From: Desulfoscipio geothermicus DSM 3669
GTDB lineage: Bacteria; Bacillota; Desulfotomaculia; Desulfotomaculales; Desulfallaceae
Assembly (NCBI RefSeq): GCF_900115975.1
Contig: NZ_FOYM01000013.1
Span: forward strand, 1-64,000
Length of the DNA stretch: 64,000 bases
Direction: 5' to 3'
A program made the position numbers and the translations under genes. The notes under the pieces are model-generated. The model ran no database searches, was not told the origin of the DNA, and saw only the letters and a list, made by a program, of their open reading frames with translations. This document shows positions 17,775 to 25,961 of the stretch, in pieces (the stretch's first letter is position 1; each line of letters begins with the position of its first letter).

Positions 17775-18836
17775 ATGGTTAATCCCGGTGGTTTTTTTTT
17801 GATCCTGGTAATGTCGGGTTGTGCAAAAAGGGTAGTGGATAATGAGCAAATTAGCCCGGAACAAAAACTGGTAATAAAATTTTCTCACGTGGTGGCTGAA
17901 AATACGCCCAAGGGCATGGCGGCGCAGCGTTTTGCCAGATTGGTGCAGGAACGAACGGGTGGCCGCGTGGAGGTGCAGGTTTTTCCCAATTCCACACTTT
18001 ATGCTGATGGGGAGGAAATGCAGGCCTTGCGGGATGGGGCGGTGCAGATAATAGCCCCGGCAACATCCAAGTTGGCGGGGTTGTTTCCTAGTTGGCAATT
18101 GCTGGATCTTCCCTATGCTTTTGTAGATACTGAGGCGGTACACAAGACCATGGCGGGCCCTGTTGGTCAAAAACTGATTCGCAGCTTGGAAGAGCAGGAT
18201 TTGCTGGCGCTGGCTTTTTGGGACAATGGTTTCAAGGTCCTCACTAATAATGTCCGGCCCATTATCAACCCGGCAGACGTCCGGGGATTAAAATTCCGGG
18301 TGATGATCAACAGTTCCGTATTAAAAGAACAATTTAAAATGCTGGGTGCCCAACCCGTTCCAACGTCATTTAACAATGTTTACCGGTTACTGGAGGAAAA
18401 CAAAGTTCAGGGGCAAGAAAATACCCTGTCCAACATTTATTCTAAAAAATTTTACCGGGTTCAACCGTACATGACGGTAACTAATCACGGTTACATGGGT
18501 TATGTGGTGCTGGTCAATAAAAAATACTGGTACAGTATACCTGCTGATATAAGGGATATTTTACATGAAACCATGGCGGAGGTTACTGAATGGGAACGGG
18601 CCAGAGCAGCTGAGTTAAACGAGTTATATTATAAACGGTTAAGAAACAATGATGCAATAAAGATAACCACCCTTTCCCCTCGGGAAAGGGTGGCTTGGGA
18701 AAAGGCTTTTTACCCGGTATATGATTACCTGGCCAGGGAAATAGGCGCAGAATTGATTGATGAGTTGCTCAGGGAGAAGAATGCCTGTAAAAATTTGCCG
18801 TCGGGGGGGGGAAGCACCAACAAAGCAAATAACTGA
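17775..18836 (+). CDS. TRAP transporter substrate-binding protein (DctP family), frameshifted signal peptide
   Basis: An extracytoplasmic receptor of a TRAP carrier, closely related to the next gene; both share IKFSHVVAENTPKG and QENTLSNIYSKKF. As sequenced, the open frame starts at ATG 17775 without a ribosome site and lacks a proper signal peptide. TTG 17761, preceded by GGGGGGTG, begins a normal lipoprotein leader, but that frame stops at a TGA directly after a nine-T run (17792-17800). One extra T would join them and give a complete lipoprotein with lipobox MSGC. So this is either a one-base sequence error or a natural loss of export. A nine-G run near the C-terminus (18803-18811) is another weak spot. 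Confidence 0.8.
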   Translation: MVNPGGFFLILVMSGCAKRVVDNEQISPEQKLVIKFSHVVAENTPKGMAAQRFARLVQERTGGRVEVQVFPNSTLYADGEEMQALRDGAVQIIAPATSKLAGLFPSWQLLDLPYAFVDTEAVHKTMAGPVGQKLIRSLEEQDLLALAFWDNGFKVLTNNVRPIINPADVRGLKFRVMINSSVLKEQFKMLGAQPVPTSFNNVYRLLEENKVQGQENTLSNIYSKKFYRVQPYMTVTNHGYMGYVVLVNKKYWYSIPADIRDILHETMAEVTEWERARAAELNELYYKRLRNNDAIKITTLSPRERVAWEKAFYPVYDYLAREIGAELIDELLREKNACKNLPSGGGSTNKANN

Positions 18837-18882
18837 CGGATTTGATGAATGATCAAAATATTAACAACGAGGAGGTCTTATC

Positions 18883-19920
18883 ATGAAAAAATGGTTTGCC
18901 CTGTTACTGGCCGTGTTTATGGTCTCAGGTTTGATGGCGGGCTGTGGAGCACGTTCCGAACAAGGTTCTGAAAACGGCACCAAAGCCGGAAATGAAAAAA
19001 TTGTTATCAAATTTTCCCATGTGGTGGCGGAAAATACGCCCAAGGGGCAAGCAGCCATCATGTTTGAGGAACTGGCAGAAAAATATACCGAAGGCCGCGT
19101 AGACGTACAGGTGTTTCCTAATAGTCAGCTTTACAACGATGATGAAGTGCTGGCCGCCGTGCAGCAAAATAATGTGCAGATGGCCGCCCCGGCAACGTCC
19201 AAGGTTTCCAAGTTGTTCCCGCAGTGGACGATATTTGACTTCCCCTTTGCTTTTCCCGATACTGACGCGGTGCAGACGGCCATGGAAAGCGAAGAAATTG
19301 GCGGCAAACTGTTCAGCATGTTAAAGGAACAGCAGTTATTGGGACTGGCCATGTGGGATAACGGGTTTAAACAAATGACCCTGGATGAACATCCACTTTA
19401 TATGCCTGAAGATTTTAAGGGCCAAAAGTTTAGGGTTATGTCCAGCAGAGTCCTGGAGGCTCAGTTTAAAGCACTGGGGGCCAACCCGGTACCAATGCCT
19501 TTTAGCGAGGTGTACAGCGCTTTGGAACAGGGGGTTATCGACGGTCAGGAAAACACGCTGTCAAATATTTATTCTAAAAAGTTTCACGAAGTACAGAAAT
19601 ATATGACAATCAGCAACCACGGTTATCTTGGATATGCCGTCATTACCAACTCAGCATTTTGGGAAGGGCTGCCCACGGATGTGCGCGAGGGATTGGAGAA
19701 GGCCCTGGACGAAACCACCAGATGGGTACGGGAAAACGCACAGCGTTTAAACCAGGAGAACCTGGAAAAGATTAAGGCGGATGGTACGCTGGTAGAAATT
19801 CATGAATTGACGCAGGAAGAAAAAGAGGCCTGGATGAAAGCTACGGATGTTGTGTATGAACAGTTCAAAGAGGAAGTCGGGGAAGATTTAATCAATGCTG
19901 TTATGGCATTGCGCAAGTAG
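18883..19920 (+). CDS. dctP: TRAP transporter substrate-binding lipoprotein DctP
   Basis: A solute receptor of 345 residues that delivers a carboxylate, probably a C4-dicarboxylate, to the DctQM permease. The N-terminus is a clean lipoprotein signal with lipobox LMAGC. The DctP fold signatures include GQENTLSNIYSKKF and a conserved arginine in KFRVMSSRV, which typically salt-bridges the substrate carboxylate. It has a strong AGGAGG site. It is a tandem paralogue of the preceding gene and is followed by a short hairpin and dctQM, with the two-component system upstream as likely regulator. The substrate is inferred from family and context. Confidence 0.92.
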   Translation: MKKWFALLLAVFMVSGLMAGCGARSEQGSENGTKAGNEKIVIKFSHVVAENTPKGQAAIMFEELAEKYTEGRVDVQVFPNSQLYNDDEVLAAVQQNNVQMAAPATSKVSKLFPQWTIFDFPFAFPDTDAVQTAMESEEIGGKLFSMLKEQQLLGLAMWDNGFKQMTLDEHPLYMPEDFKGQKFRVMSSRVLEAQFKALGANPVPMPFSEVYSALEQGVIDGQENTLSNIYSKKFHEVQKYMTISNHGYLGYAVITNSAFWEGLPTDVREGLEKALDETTRWVRENAQRLNQENLEKIKADGTLVEIHELTQEEKEAWMKATDVVYEQFKEEVGEDLINAVMALRK

Positions 19921-19929
19921 GTCTAACCG

Positions 19930-19950
19930 GGGGGCTTTGAGCCCCCTTTA
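19930..19950 (+). terminator. Short GC hairpin between dctP and dctQ
   Basis: A 7-bp stem (GGGGGCT 19930-19936 with AGCCCCC 19940-19946) and a 3-base loop, then TTTA. It probably lowers read-through, so the receptor exceeds the permease, as is common in TRAP operons. Confidence 0.6.
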
Positions 19951-20008
19951 GGTTACTTGATATGCAAGCGGTGATCAATAAGGTAGATACCGACAAAGGA
20001 GTTGCGCT

Positions 20009-20518
20009 ATGACTGTCATAAATACTTTCTTGAACAGGTTGGAAGAAATACTGGTATCTGCAGCCTTAACCCTGGGTTCCATTTTAACTTTTGTGGAAGT
20101 TATTTTGCGTTACGGATTCGGCGCCAGCTTGGGAATTACCCAGGAACTGGTAATTTATTTACTGATTTTCACCGGGCTTATCGGGGCGTCTATCGGTGTC
20201 AGGGAAAAAACTCATATTGGTGTAGACATTATTGTACAATACTTTCCCTGTGCCCTGCAAAAAATAATAGTGGTGACCGGTTTGTTAACCAGTGCCCTGT
20301 TTTGTCTTATATTTGCCGTTCTGGGCTTTCAGCATGCCCAGATAATGGTGCAATTGGGTCAGGTAACGCCTGAAATGGAGATACCGTTTTACATTCCCAA
20401 GTCCATTGTACCCGTGGCCTTTGGTTTAATGACCTTGCGGTTTTTGCAAGAGACGATAAAAAATATAAAGGTGCCGGCGGAAGAGATTTTTTCCCGGGAA
20501 GAAGGTGTGCAGCAATGA
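20009..20518 (+). CDS. dctQ: TRAP transporter small permease DctQ
   Basis: A four-helix membrane subunit of 169 residues. Hydrophobic segments are near residues 12-35, 48-66, 87-110 and 128-148. The family pattern GASIGVREKTHIGVD lies after the second segment. AGGAG is six bases before ATG. Its end overlaps dctM by four bases (ATGA), so the permease subunits are co-translated. Confidence 0.92.
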   Translation: MTVINTFLNRLEEILVSAALTLGSILTFVEVILRYGFGASLGITQELVIYLLIFTGLIGASIGVREKTHIGVDIIVQYFPCALQKIIVVTGLLTSALFCLIFAVLGFQHAQIMVQLGQVTPEMEIPFYIPKSIVPVAFGLMTLRFLQETIKNIKVPAEEIFSREEGVQQ

Positions 20519-21936
20519 ATGCAGTATTGGATACCCAATTGGATAAGGGTCAGAAAAAAACACCCGGTCATGGATCGTTAAAGGGCAGAATTATTTCGGT
20601 TACGCTGGTTTTGTTCAGCATTGCGGGCGTGGCGGTGGCTATCCAGTCGAACAATATGGCCCTGGCCGTTTTTGCCCTGTTATTCACTTGTTTGTTTTTG
20701 GGCCTGCCCATAGCCATATCTCTGGGTATGGCATCGTTGTTTGCCATATATTTTTTCACCACGGACCCCCTGCCGGACCTGGCGGCTAAAATATTTTCCG
20801 GGCTGGACAGATTTCCTTTAATGGCTATTCCTTTTTTTGTCCTAGCCGGCAATATTTTTACCACCGGCGGCGTAGCCAAGCGCCTTATTAACTTTACCAA
20901 TGCCTGGGTAGGCCATATCCCCGGGGGATTATCCATAGCGGGTATTTTTGCCTGCGCCCTTTTTGCAGCTATTTCCGGGTCCTCCCCGGCGACAGTTGTG
21001 GCCATCGGGGGGATTATGATACCTGCCATGATTAAACATGGTTATGCCCGGGAGTATTCGGTAGGCTCAATTTGCACCGCCGGGTCCCTGGGGATATTAA
21101 TTCCGCCCAGTATTCCCATGATTGTATACGCGGTCACGGTTGACCAATCGGTGGGCAAGTTATTTCTGGCCGGCATAGTGCCGGGAATTTTGCTGGCTGT
21201 ATTGCTTTCATCCGTAAGTTTTTTTGTTGCCAGGAAAAACAATTATCAGAAAGCTCAAAAAGCCAAATTGGCTGATCGGGTTAAGGCCACAAGGGAGGCA
21301 TTTTGGAGTCTGGCCTTACCGATAATCGTCGTGGGCGGTATTTATACCGGAGCTTTTACGCCCACCGAATCGGCGGCGGTGGCGGTGATGATCGGCGCAG
21401 TGGTAGGATTGTTTATTCATAAAGATTTAAAGATAAAGCATTTTCCCAGGATACTTGTGGACTCCAGCAAGACAACGGCCATGTTGTTTTTTATAATTAC
21501 CATGGCCATGCTGTTTGCGCATATTCTGACCTTGGAGCGCATACCCCATGCCGTTGCGCAATGGATTATCAACTGGCATGTAGGGCCGGTTTTATTTCTG
21601 CTAATTGTTAATATGTTATTATTTGTTGCCGGCCAGTTTATGGAACCAACGGCTATTATTACCATTCTGGCGCCAATATTGTTTCCTGTAGCCATGGCCC
21701 TTGGCGTCGACCCCATCCACTTTGGGATTGTCATGACGGTCAATATGGAAATCGGTATGATCACTCCGCCTGTTGGGCTGAACCTGTATGTAGCCAGCGG
21801 TTTGACCGGCATGCCCTTGGTTGACGTAACTCGTTCGGCGTTACCCTGGCTTTTGGCGGTTTTGGTCGGTTTGGCACTGGTTACGTATGTACCGTTCATC
21901 AGTTTGTGGTTGCCCGAACTGCTTTACAATTTGTAA
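20515..21936 (+). CDS. dctM: TRAP transporter large permease DctM
   Basis: A roughly 12-helix transport subunit of 473 residues, driven by a cation gradient. It has an N-terminal cytoplasmic stretch of about 25 residues, then helices throughout, with family motifs AISGSSPATVVAIGGIMIP and PPSIPMIVYAV and the final PPVGLNLYV. It overlaps dctQ. It is the last gene of the TRAP block; a MITE-like element begins 22 bases after its stop. Confidence 0.93.
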   Translation: MNAVLDTQLDKGQKKTPGHGSLKGRIISVTLVLFSIAGVAVAIQSNNMALAVFALLFTCLFLGLPIAISLGMASLFAIYFFTTDPLPDLAAKIFSGLDRFPLMAIPFFVLAGNIFTTGGVAKRLINFTNAWVGHIPGGLSIAGIFACALFAAISGSSPATVVAIGGIMIPAMIKHGYAREYSVGSICTAGSLGILIPPSIPMIVYAVTVDQSVGKLFLAGIVPGILLAVLLSSVSFFVARKNNYQKAQKAKLADRVKATREAFWSLALPIIVVGGIYTGAFTPTESAAVAVMIGAVVGLFIHKDLKIKHFPRILVDSSKTTAMLFFIITMAMLFAHILTLERIPHAVAQWIINWHVGPVLFLLIVNMLLFVAGQFMEPTAIITILAPILFPVAMALGVDPIHFGIVMTVNMEIGMITPPVGLNLYVASGLTGMPLVDVTRSALPWLLAVLVGLALVTYVPFISLWLPELLYNL

Positions 21937-21958
21937 TTAGATGCTTTGCGGTGGGCAT

Positions 21959-22373
21959 AAAAAAACAAAAAGGGGACTGGCTCCGGTAAAAAGGGGACAG
22001 GCACCGATTCACAAAACGAATCGGAGCCAGTCCCCTTTTACGGTGCCTATCTTGAAAATACTTTGTTGTCTTTGTGCGGTTACACCTGTCCCAACTCGCT
22101 CATAGGCTCTCGCGCCGACGGCACCAGCGGCTTGCTTTGGGCTCAACCGGACCGCCATAAACTCACCATCCATGGTTCGGGTTATGGCTCTCGCGGCCAT
22201 CCTGCTTGTGCCCGGAACGGGTAGCCGCTCGTCCGGTTTCGCACCTCGCTGCGCCGGGTGCCGTTACCGGCGCTCCCGCAAATCGCTCGACCGGGACAGG
22301 TGTAACCAGAGGTTTTTCATCCTCTGCTGGTGCCGTGCAGCGGTATGGGTGTCTGTCACCTTTTTGTTTTTTT
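21959..22373. mobile_element. 415-bp MITE/REP-like element with imperfect terminal inverted repeats
   Basis: The ends are inverted: AAAAAAACAAAAAGG at 21959-21973 is exactly complementary to 22359-22373, with weaker similarity about 11 bases further in. Inside the left end is a REP-like palindrome: AAAAGGGGACTGGCTCCG (about 21968-21985) pairs with CGGAGCCAGTCCCCTTTT (22022-22039), with a second GGGGACAGGCACC unit between. Such GGGGACA..TGTCCCC units are often linked to REP-associated (RAYT) transposases; none is encoded here. The rest is the foldable core listed next. No protein-coding gene is credible in this stretch. Confidence 0.65.
22078..22340. repeat. Foldable repeat core, copy A (possible structured RNA)
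   Basis: Related to copy B at 49821-50080 in the same strand orientation, with shared blocks such as TCGCGCCGAC, GGCTCTCGCGG (22186-22196) and CCGTTACCGG-like sequence. Nested pairing: P1 22078-22092 with 22293-22307 (15 bp, perfect); P2 ACGGCACC 22118-22125 with 22257-22264; P3 AACCGGAC 22145-22152 with 22231-22238; apical ATGGC/GCCAT around TCTCGCG. The paired sequences differ from copy B but remain complementary. A further hairpin, CAGAGG/CCTCTG, follows at about 22306-22326. Whether it is RNA, a DNA cruciform or a transposable end is not known. Confidence 0.6.
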
Positions 22374-22375
22374 GT

Positions 22376-22984
22376 TTAAAATTTCCTGATCAGCCCCACT
22401 ACTTTACCTAAGATTTCAACATCTTTTACGATAATCGGTGAAAGCCTGTAATTCTCCGGCTGCAGCCGAATATGGTCTTTTTCATGATAAAATCTTTTGA
22501 TGGTGGCTTCGTCTTCAATAAGGGCTACGGCAATGTCACCGTTTTCCACACTGGGCTGGCGCCTGACCAGCACCAGATCACCTTCCAGGATACCCGCCTC
22601 GACCATACTATCCCCTTTGACCTGCAACATAAAAAATTCTCCATGGCCGGCGAAATTAGCCGGTAGGGGAAACAGGTCTTCCCGGTTTTCCACCGCCAGC
22701 AACGGAACGCCCGCTGCGACCCGGCCCAGTACCGGCACCATGATCATTTCCTTGAAAGACTCAGCTTCCCCGTCCAGTATCTCCATGGCCCTGGGTTTGG
22801 TGGGATCCCTTCTGATTAATTCCTTTTCTTCCATTTTGCGCAGGTAGCTATGTACGGTGGAACTGGACTTTAACCCTACGGCTTGGCCGATCTCCCTTAC
22901 TGAAGGAGGATAGCCTTTTGATTTAATGTTATGTTTAATAAATCTTAAAATCTCTTGTTCGCGTTGGCTAATATTTTTTTTCAT
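22376..22984 (-). CDS. lexA: SOS repressor LexA
   Basis: A repressor of the SOS regulon that self-cleaves on RecA filaments. The N-terminal winged HTH (residues 1-65) has [23 protein letters not shown]. The cleavage bond is A91-G92 in RVAAGVP, and the Ser/Lys dyad is S126 (GDSM) and K163 (ATIKRF). The length of 202 residues is normal. AAAGG lies before ATG 22984, and an SOS box in the upstream region suggests autoregulation. It is convergent with dctM; the MITE-like element fills the gap. Confidence 0.97.
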   Translation of the reverse strand: MKKNISQREQEILRFIKHNIKSKGYPPSVREIGQAVGLKSSSTVHSYLRKMEEKELIRRDPTKPRAMEILDGEAESFKEMIMVPVLGRVAAGVPLLAVENREDLFPLPANFAGHGEFFMLQVKGDSMVEAGILEGDLVLVRRQPSVENGDIAVALIEDEATIKRFYHEKDHIRLQPENYRLSPIIVKDVEILGKVVGLIRKF

Positions 22985-23040
22985 TTTAGCACAACCTTTC
23001 CCAGTATTAATTCTAAATTATATCATAAATATTTACACAG

Positions 23041-23054
23041 TAAACATTTGTTCG
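23041..23054. promoter_or_regulatory. Probable LexA (SOS) box upstream of lexA
   Basis: TAAACATTTGTTCG is close to the Firmicute SOS operator CGAACATATGTTCG (11 of 14 positions). It lies 57 bases before the lexA start, in the divergent lexA / sigma-54 activator region. Confidence 0.65.
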
Positions 23055-23153
23055 TGAAAAGTTTATTTTATTTTTTAGAAGGATATGTTTATAAGTCGTC
23101 GAATTAATCAGAAAGTAAAAAATATTCCTCATTTGTTGAGAAGGTGATTTATT

Positions 23154-24848
23154 ATGCAGAGGATAGCCATTATTGGCACAAGCGGAGACGGCCTTGCGGT
23201 GTATAGATTGTTAAAAGATATCAAAGGAATTGAAATTGCGTGTTTTATTAAAACAGACAAAAAAAACAGTCCGGATGAATGGTCGGGTAAAAGCAATATA
23301 AAAATTATTAATTTAGATAAAATTTCCGAAATAGAACCCCTTGATGTAATAATTAATACCTTGAGGGATCCGGATGTGGAGGCCAGGGTAAAAAATATCA
23401 AGGGTAACATTTCGGTTGTTGACGTTAACGCGGTTAATTTGATGGTACATCTTTTTAAAGAAAAGCAAGAGTTGCTGCACATAAAAAGAATTCAGGGAGA
23501 ATTATCCACGGTGCTGAATTCTGTACAGGAAGCGGTTGAAGTGGCTGACAAACTCGGGGTTATCAAGTACGTCAACCCGGCTTTCACCCGCATCACGGGC
23601 ATTCCCGCTGAAGAGCGTATAGGAAAAAATGTTCTGGAAATATCGCCGGACGGCGCGCTGGCCATGGCTTTGCGTACCGGTAAAATGGTTTCCGGCCACC
23701 GCACCCGGGTTGGAGGAAGCAACGCCGAAGTAATCAGCAATGCTTCGCCCATCGTGGTTGACGGTAGCCTGGAAGGCGCGGTCGTGGTATTTCAACACTT
23801 TACCGATGTGATGAAGTTGATGGATGAACTGCGCAAGCGTACCACCATGATCGAAAGTCTCAATGATAAATTCGGTCAAGTAACAACTTGTAAATATACT
23901 TTTGCCGATATTCTGGGCAACAACCCCGAATTGAAAAAATGTATCCAGGTGGCTGAAAGAGCGGCCCAGAGCAATACCACGGTATTGTTGCTTGGAGAGA
24001 GCGGAACCGGGAAGGAATTATTCGCCCACGCCATACACTATGCCAGTTCGCGCCGCGAAAAGCCATTCATTAAAGTGAATTGCGCCGCAATACCGGAGAA
24101 TTTGCTGGAAAGCGAATTTTTTGGATATGCCAAGGGGGCTTTTACCGGGGCGGTCAAATCAAAAATCGGTAAATTTGAATTGGCTAACGGGGGAACGATT
24201 TTCTTAGATGAAATTGGTGATATGAATTTAAGCTTACAGGGTAAGTTATTACGTGTATTACAGGAAATGGAGTTTGAACGGGTGGGCGGCAATCAAACCA
24301 TCCATGTGGATGTGCGGGTAATAGCGGCCACCAACAGGAATCTGCGGGATCTTATAAGGACGGGGAAATTCAGAGAGGATCTTTATTACCGGCTAAATGT
24401 TGTGGAAGTCACTATCCCCCCGCTGCGCGTGCGTAAAGAAGACCTACCTGCTTTGGTTAACCATTTGATTGTTAAATTAAATCGCAAATTGGGTAAAAAA
24501 GTTCAGAGACTGTCCCGGGATGCTGAAGAAGTGTTATACAGCTACGATTGGCCGGGTAATGTCCGTGAATTGGAGAATGTGGTGGAAAGGGTAATGGTTA
24601 CCGTTGATGAAGAAATTCTAACTAAAAAAAATTTTATTCAGCACGTAAGCCAATTCAAGCCTGTACCGGAGACGGATGTAGAGTTAATACCCATTGATCG
24701 AATGGAGCAAATTTTAATTCAAAAAGCCCTCATGAAATTCGGTAATTCGGTGGAAGGAAAAAGACGGGCTGCTCAGGCACTCAATATATCCCTGGCTACT
24801 TTATACAATAAAATCAAACGGGCTAAGTTTGAAAATTCAAATACCTAG
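23154..24848 (+). CDS. Sigma-54-dependent transcriptional activator with PAS domain (MmcA-like)
   Basis: An enhancer-binding protein of 564 residues, probably activating the downstream methylmalonyl-CoA pathway genes. Residues 1-110 resemble a Rossmann-type fold (IAIIGTSGDG). A PAS domain covers about 118-225, and the AAA+ core has Walker A GESGTGKE, the sigma-54 contact loop GAFTGA, Walker B GGTIFLDEIGD and the arginine finger region FREDLYYRL. The C-terminal Fis-type HTH is KRRAAQALNISLATLYNKI. A -24/-12 promoter lies 200 bases after its stop. A regulator in this position is known in the Pelotomaculum mmc cluster; the signal sensed is unknown. Confidence 0.9.
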   Translation: MQRIAIIGTSGDGLAVYRLLKDIKGIEIACFIKTDKKNSPDEWSGKSNIKIINLDKISEIEPLDVIINTLRDPDVEARVKNIKGNISVVDVNAVNLMVHLFKEKQELLHIKRIQGELSTVLNSVQEAVEVADKLGVIKYVNPAFTRITGIPAEERIGKNVLEISPDGALAMALRTGKMVSGHRTRVGGSNAEVISNASPIVVDGSLEGAVVVFQHFTDVMKLMDELRKRTTMIESLNDKFGQVTTCKYTFADILGNNPELKKCIQVAERAAQSNTTVLLLGESGTGKELFAHAIHYASSRREKPFIKVNCAAIPENLLESEFFGYAKGAFTGAVKSKIGKFELANGGTIFLDEIGDMNLSLQGKLLRVLQEMEFERVGGNQTIHVDVRVIAATNRNLRDLIRTGKFREDLYYRLNVVEVTIPPLRVRKEDLPALVNHLIVKLNRKLGKKVQRLSRDAEEVLYSYDWPGNVRELENVVERVMVTVDEEILTKKNFIQHVSQFKPVPETDVELIPIDRMEQILIQKALMKFGNSVEGKRRAAQALNISLATLYNKIKRAKFENSNT

Positions 24849-24876
24849 AAAAAAGTTAAAAAATTTAGATAACGCA

Positions 24877-24915
24877 AATGGTATAGCATAAATAAGTCAT
24901 TAAGCGATACCCATT
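24877..24915. promoter_or_regulatory. Candidate upstream activator sites of the mmc operon
   Basis: AATGGTAT (24877-24884) and ATACCCATT (24907-24915) form an imperfect inverted repeat 130-170 bases before the -24/-12 promoter. The exact complement AATGGGTAT recurs at 25066-25074, just after the promoter. The position suits an enhancer for the sigma-54 activator encoded upstream. This is pattern-based only. Confidence 0.35.
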
Positions 24916-25043
24916 CTAAAAAGTAAAAATTTAGCGTGTGTATTAAAGGTTATTGTATTTTTTAAAAACAAAATATGTTAAAATTTTGCTTAGATCAATA
25001 GTATTTTTGGCCTTTTTCAGACTTCGATGTATTAGATTTTTAA

Positions 25044-25059
25044 TGGCATATTTATTGCA
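25044..25059 (+). promoter_or_regulatory. Sigma-54 (-24/-12) promoter of the mmc operon
   Basis: TGGCATATTTATTGCA: the -24 GG and -12 GC are intact, with the spacing of the consensus TGGCACG-N4-TTGC. It lies about 42 bases before the fumarase alpha start and directly after a sigma-54 activator gene. Confidence 0.88.
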
Positions 25060-25100
25060 AAATTGAATGGGTATATACATCGTTAAGGGGGGGAGCAGCT

Positions 25101-25943
25101 ATTAAGACAATCGATGTGGGACGCATTACGCAAGCGGTGGCTAAACTCTGCAAGGACGCCAATTATTATCTGGGCGAAGATGTGATTGAAGCATTTAATA
25201 ATGCCTATGAACAGGAACTTTCCCTTACAGGCAAAGAAATTATTGAGCAACTAATTAAAAACGCTGATATAGCGCGGGCGGAGGATGTACCCATGTGTCA
25301 GGATACAGGCTTCGCCGTGGTATTTGTAGAATTGGGGCAGGATGTGCATATTGTCGGTGGATCTTTGGAGGACGCGATAAATGAGGGCGTACGCCAGGGT
25401 TATACCGAGGGCTATTTGCGTAAGTCCATTGTGGGGCACCCGTTGGAACGGGTCAATACCGGGGATAATACGCCGGCGGTCATCCATCTTAAACTGGTGC
25501 CGGGCGATCAGTTAAAAATTACCGTGGCGCCCAAGGGCGGCGGCAGTGAGAATATGAGCGCCATTAAAATGCTTAAGCCCGCTGAAGGGGTGGACGGCGT
25601 CAAAAAATTCGTGTTGGATACTGTAAAAGAGGCGGGGCCCAATCCATGTCCGCCCATTATTGTTGGAGTAGGTATCGGCGGTACCTTTGAAAAAGCGGCG
25701 CTGTTGGCCAAGGAAGCACTGCTAAGGCCTGTGGGCGTGCCCAGCCACAAGCCGGAAATCGCCGAGTTGGAAAAGGAATTGTTGAAAAAAGTCAATAACC
25801 TGGGCATTGGCCCGCAGGGTCTGGGCGGACGTATCACCGCCCTGGCGGTGCATGTAAACATATATCCGGCTCATATAGCCAGCCTGCCGGTGGCGGTAAA
25901 CATAAATTGTCATGCCAGCCGGCATAAAGAAGTGATTTTATAA
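25101..25943 (+). CDS. Class I fumarase alpha (N-terminal) subunit
   Basis: The Fe-S subunit of a two-subunit class I fumarate hydratase (fumarate to malate). Cluster cysteines are expected in PMCQDTGFAV, NPCPPIIVGVGIGGT and NINCHASRH. The first conventional start is GTG 25116, but the in-frame ATT at 25101 gives the family N-terminus (KTIDVGRITQAV) and lies six bases after GGGGGGGAG, so I take ATT as the start (280 residues). It is the first gene behind the sigma-54 promoter and is followed nine bases later by the beta subunit. In propionate oxidation it works between succinate/fumarate and malate. Confidence 0.9.
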   Translation: MKTIDVGRITQAVAKLCKDANYYLGEDVIEAFNNAYEQELSLTGKEIIEQLIKNADIARAEDVPMCQDTGFAVVFVELGQDVHIVGGSLEDAINEGVRQGYTEGYLRKSIVGHPLERVNTGDNTPAVIHLKLVPGDQLKITVAPKGGGSENMSAIKMLKPAEGVDGVKKFVLDTVKEAGPNPCPPIIVGVGIGGTFEKAALLAKEALLRPVGVPSHKPEIAELEKELLKKVNNLGIGPQGLGGRITALAVHVNIYPAHIASLPVAVNINCHASRHKEVIL

Positions 25944-25961
25944 GGCTGCGGGGTGATAGTT

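Noticed and set aside
21959-22373. A CRISPR array or phage attachment site.
   Set aside because: There are no regularly spaced direct repeats and no integrase or cas genes; the structure is inverted, not direct.
22172-22411. A 79-codon plus-strand ORF after dctM.
   Set aside because: It lies within the foldable repeat core; the Arg/Cys/Ser-rich product looks non-coding, and the base pairing explains the sequence better.
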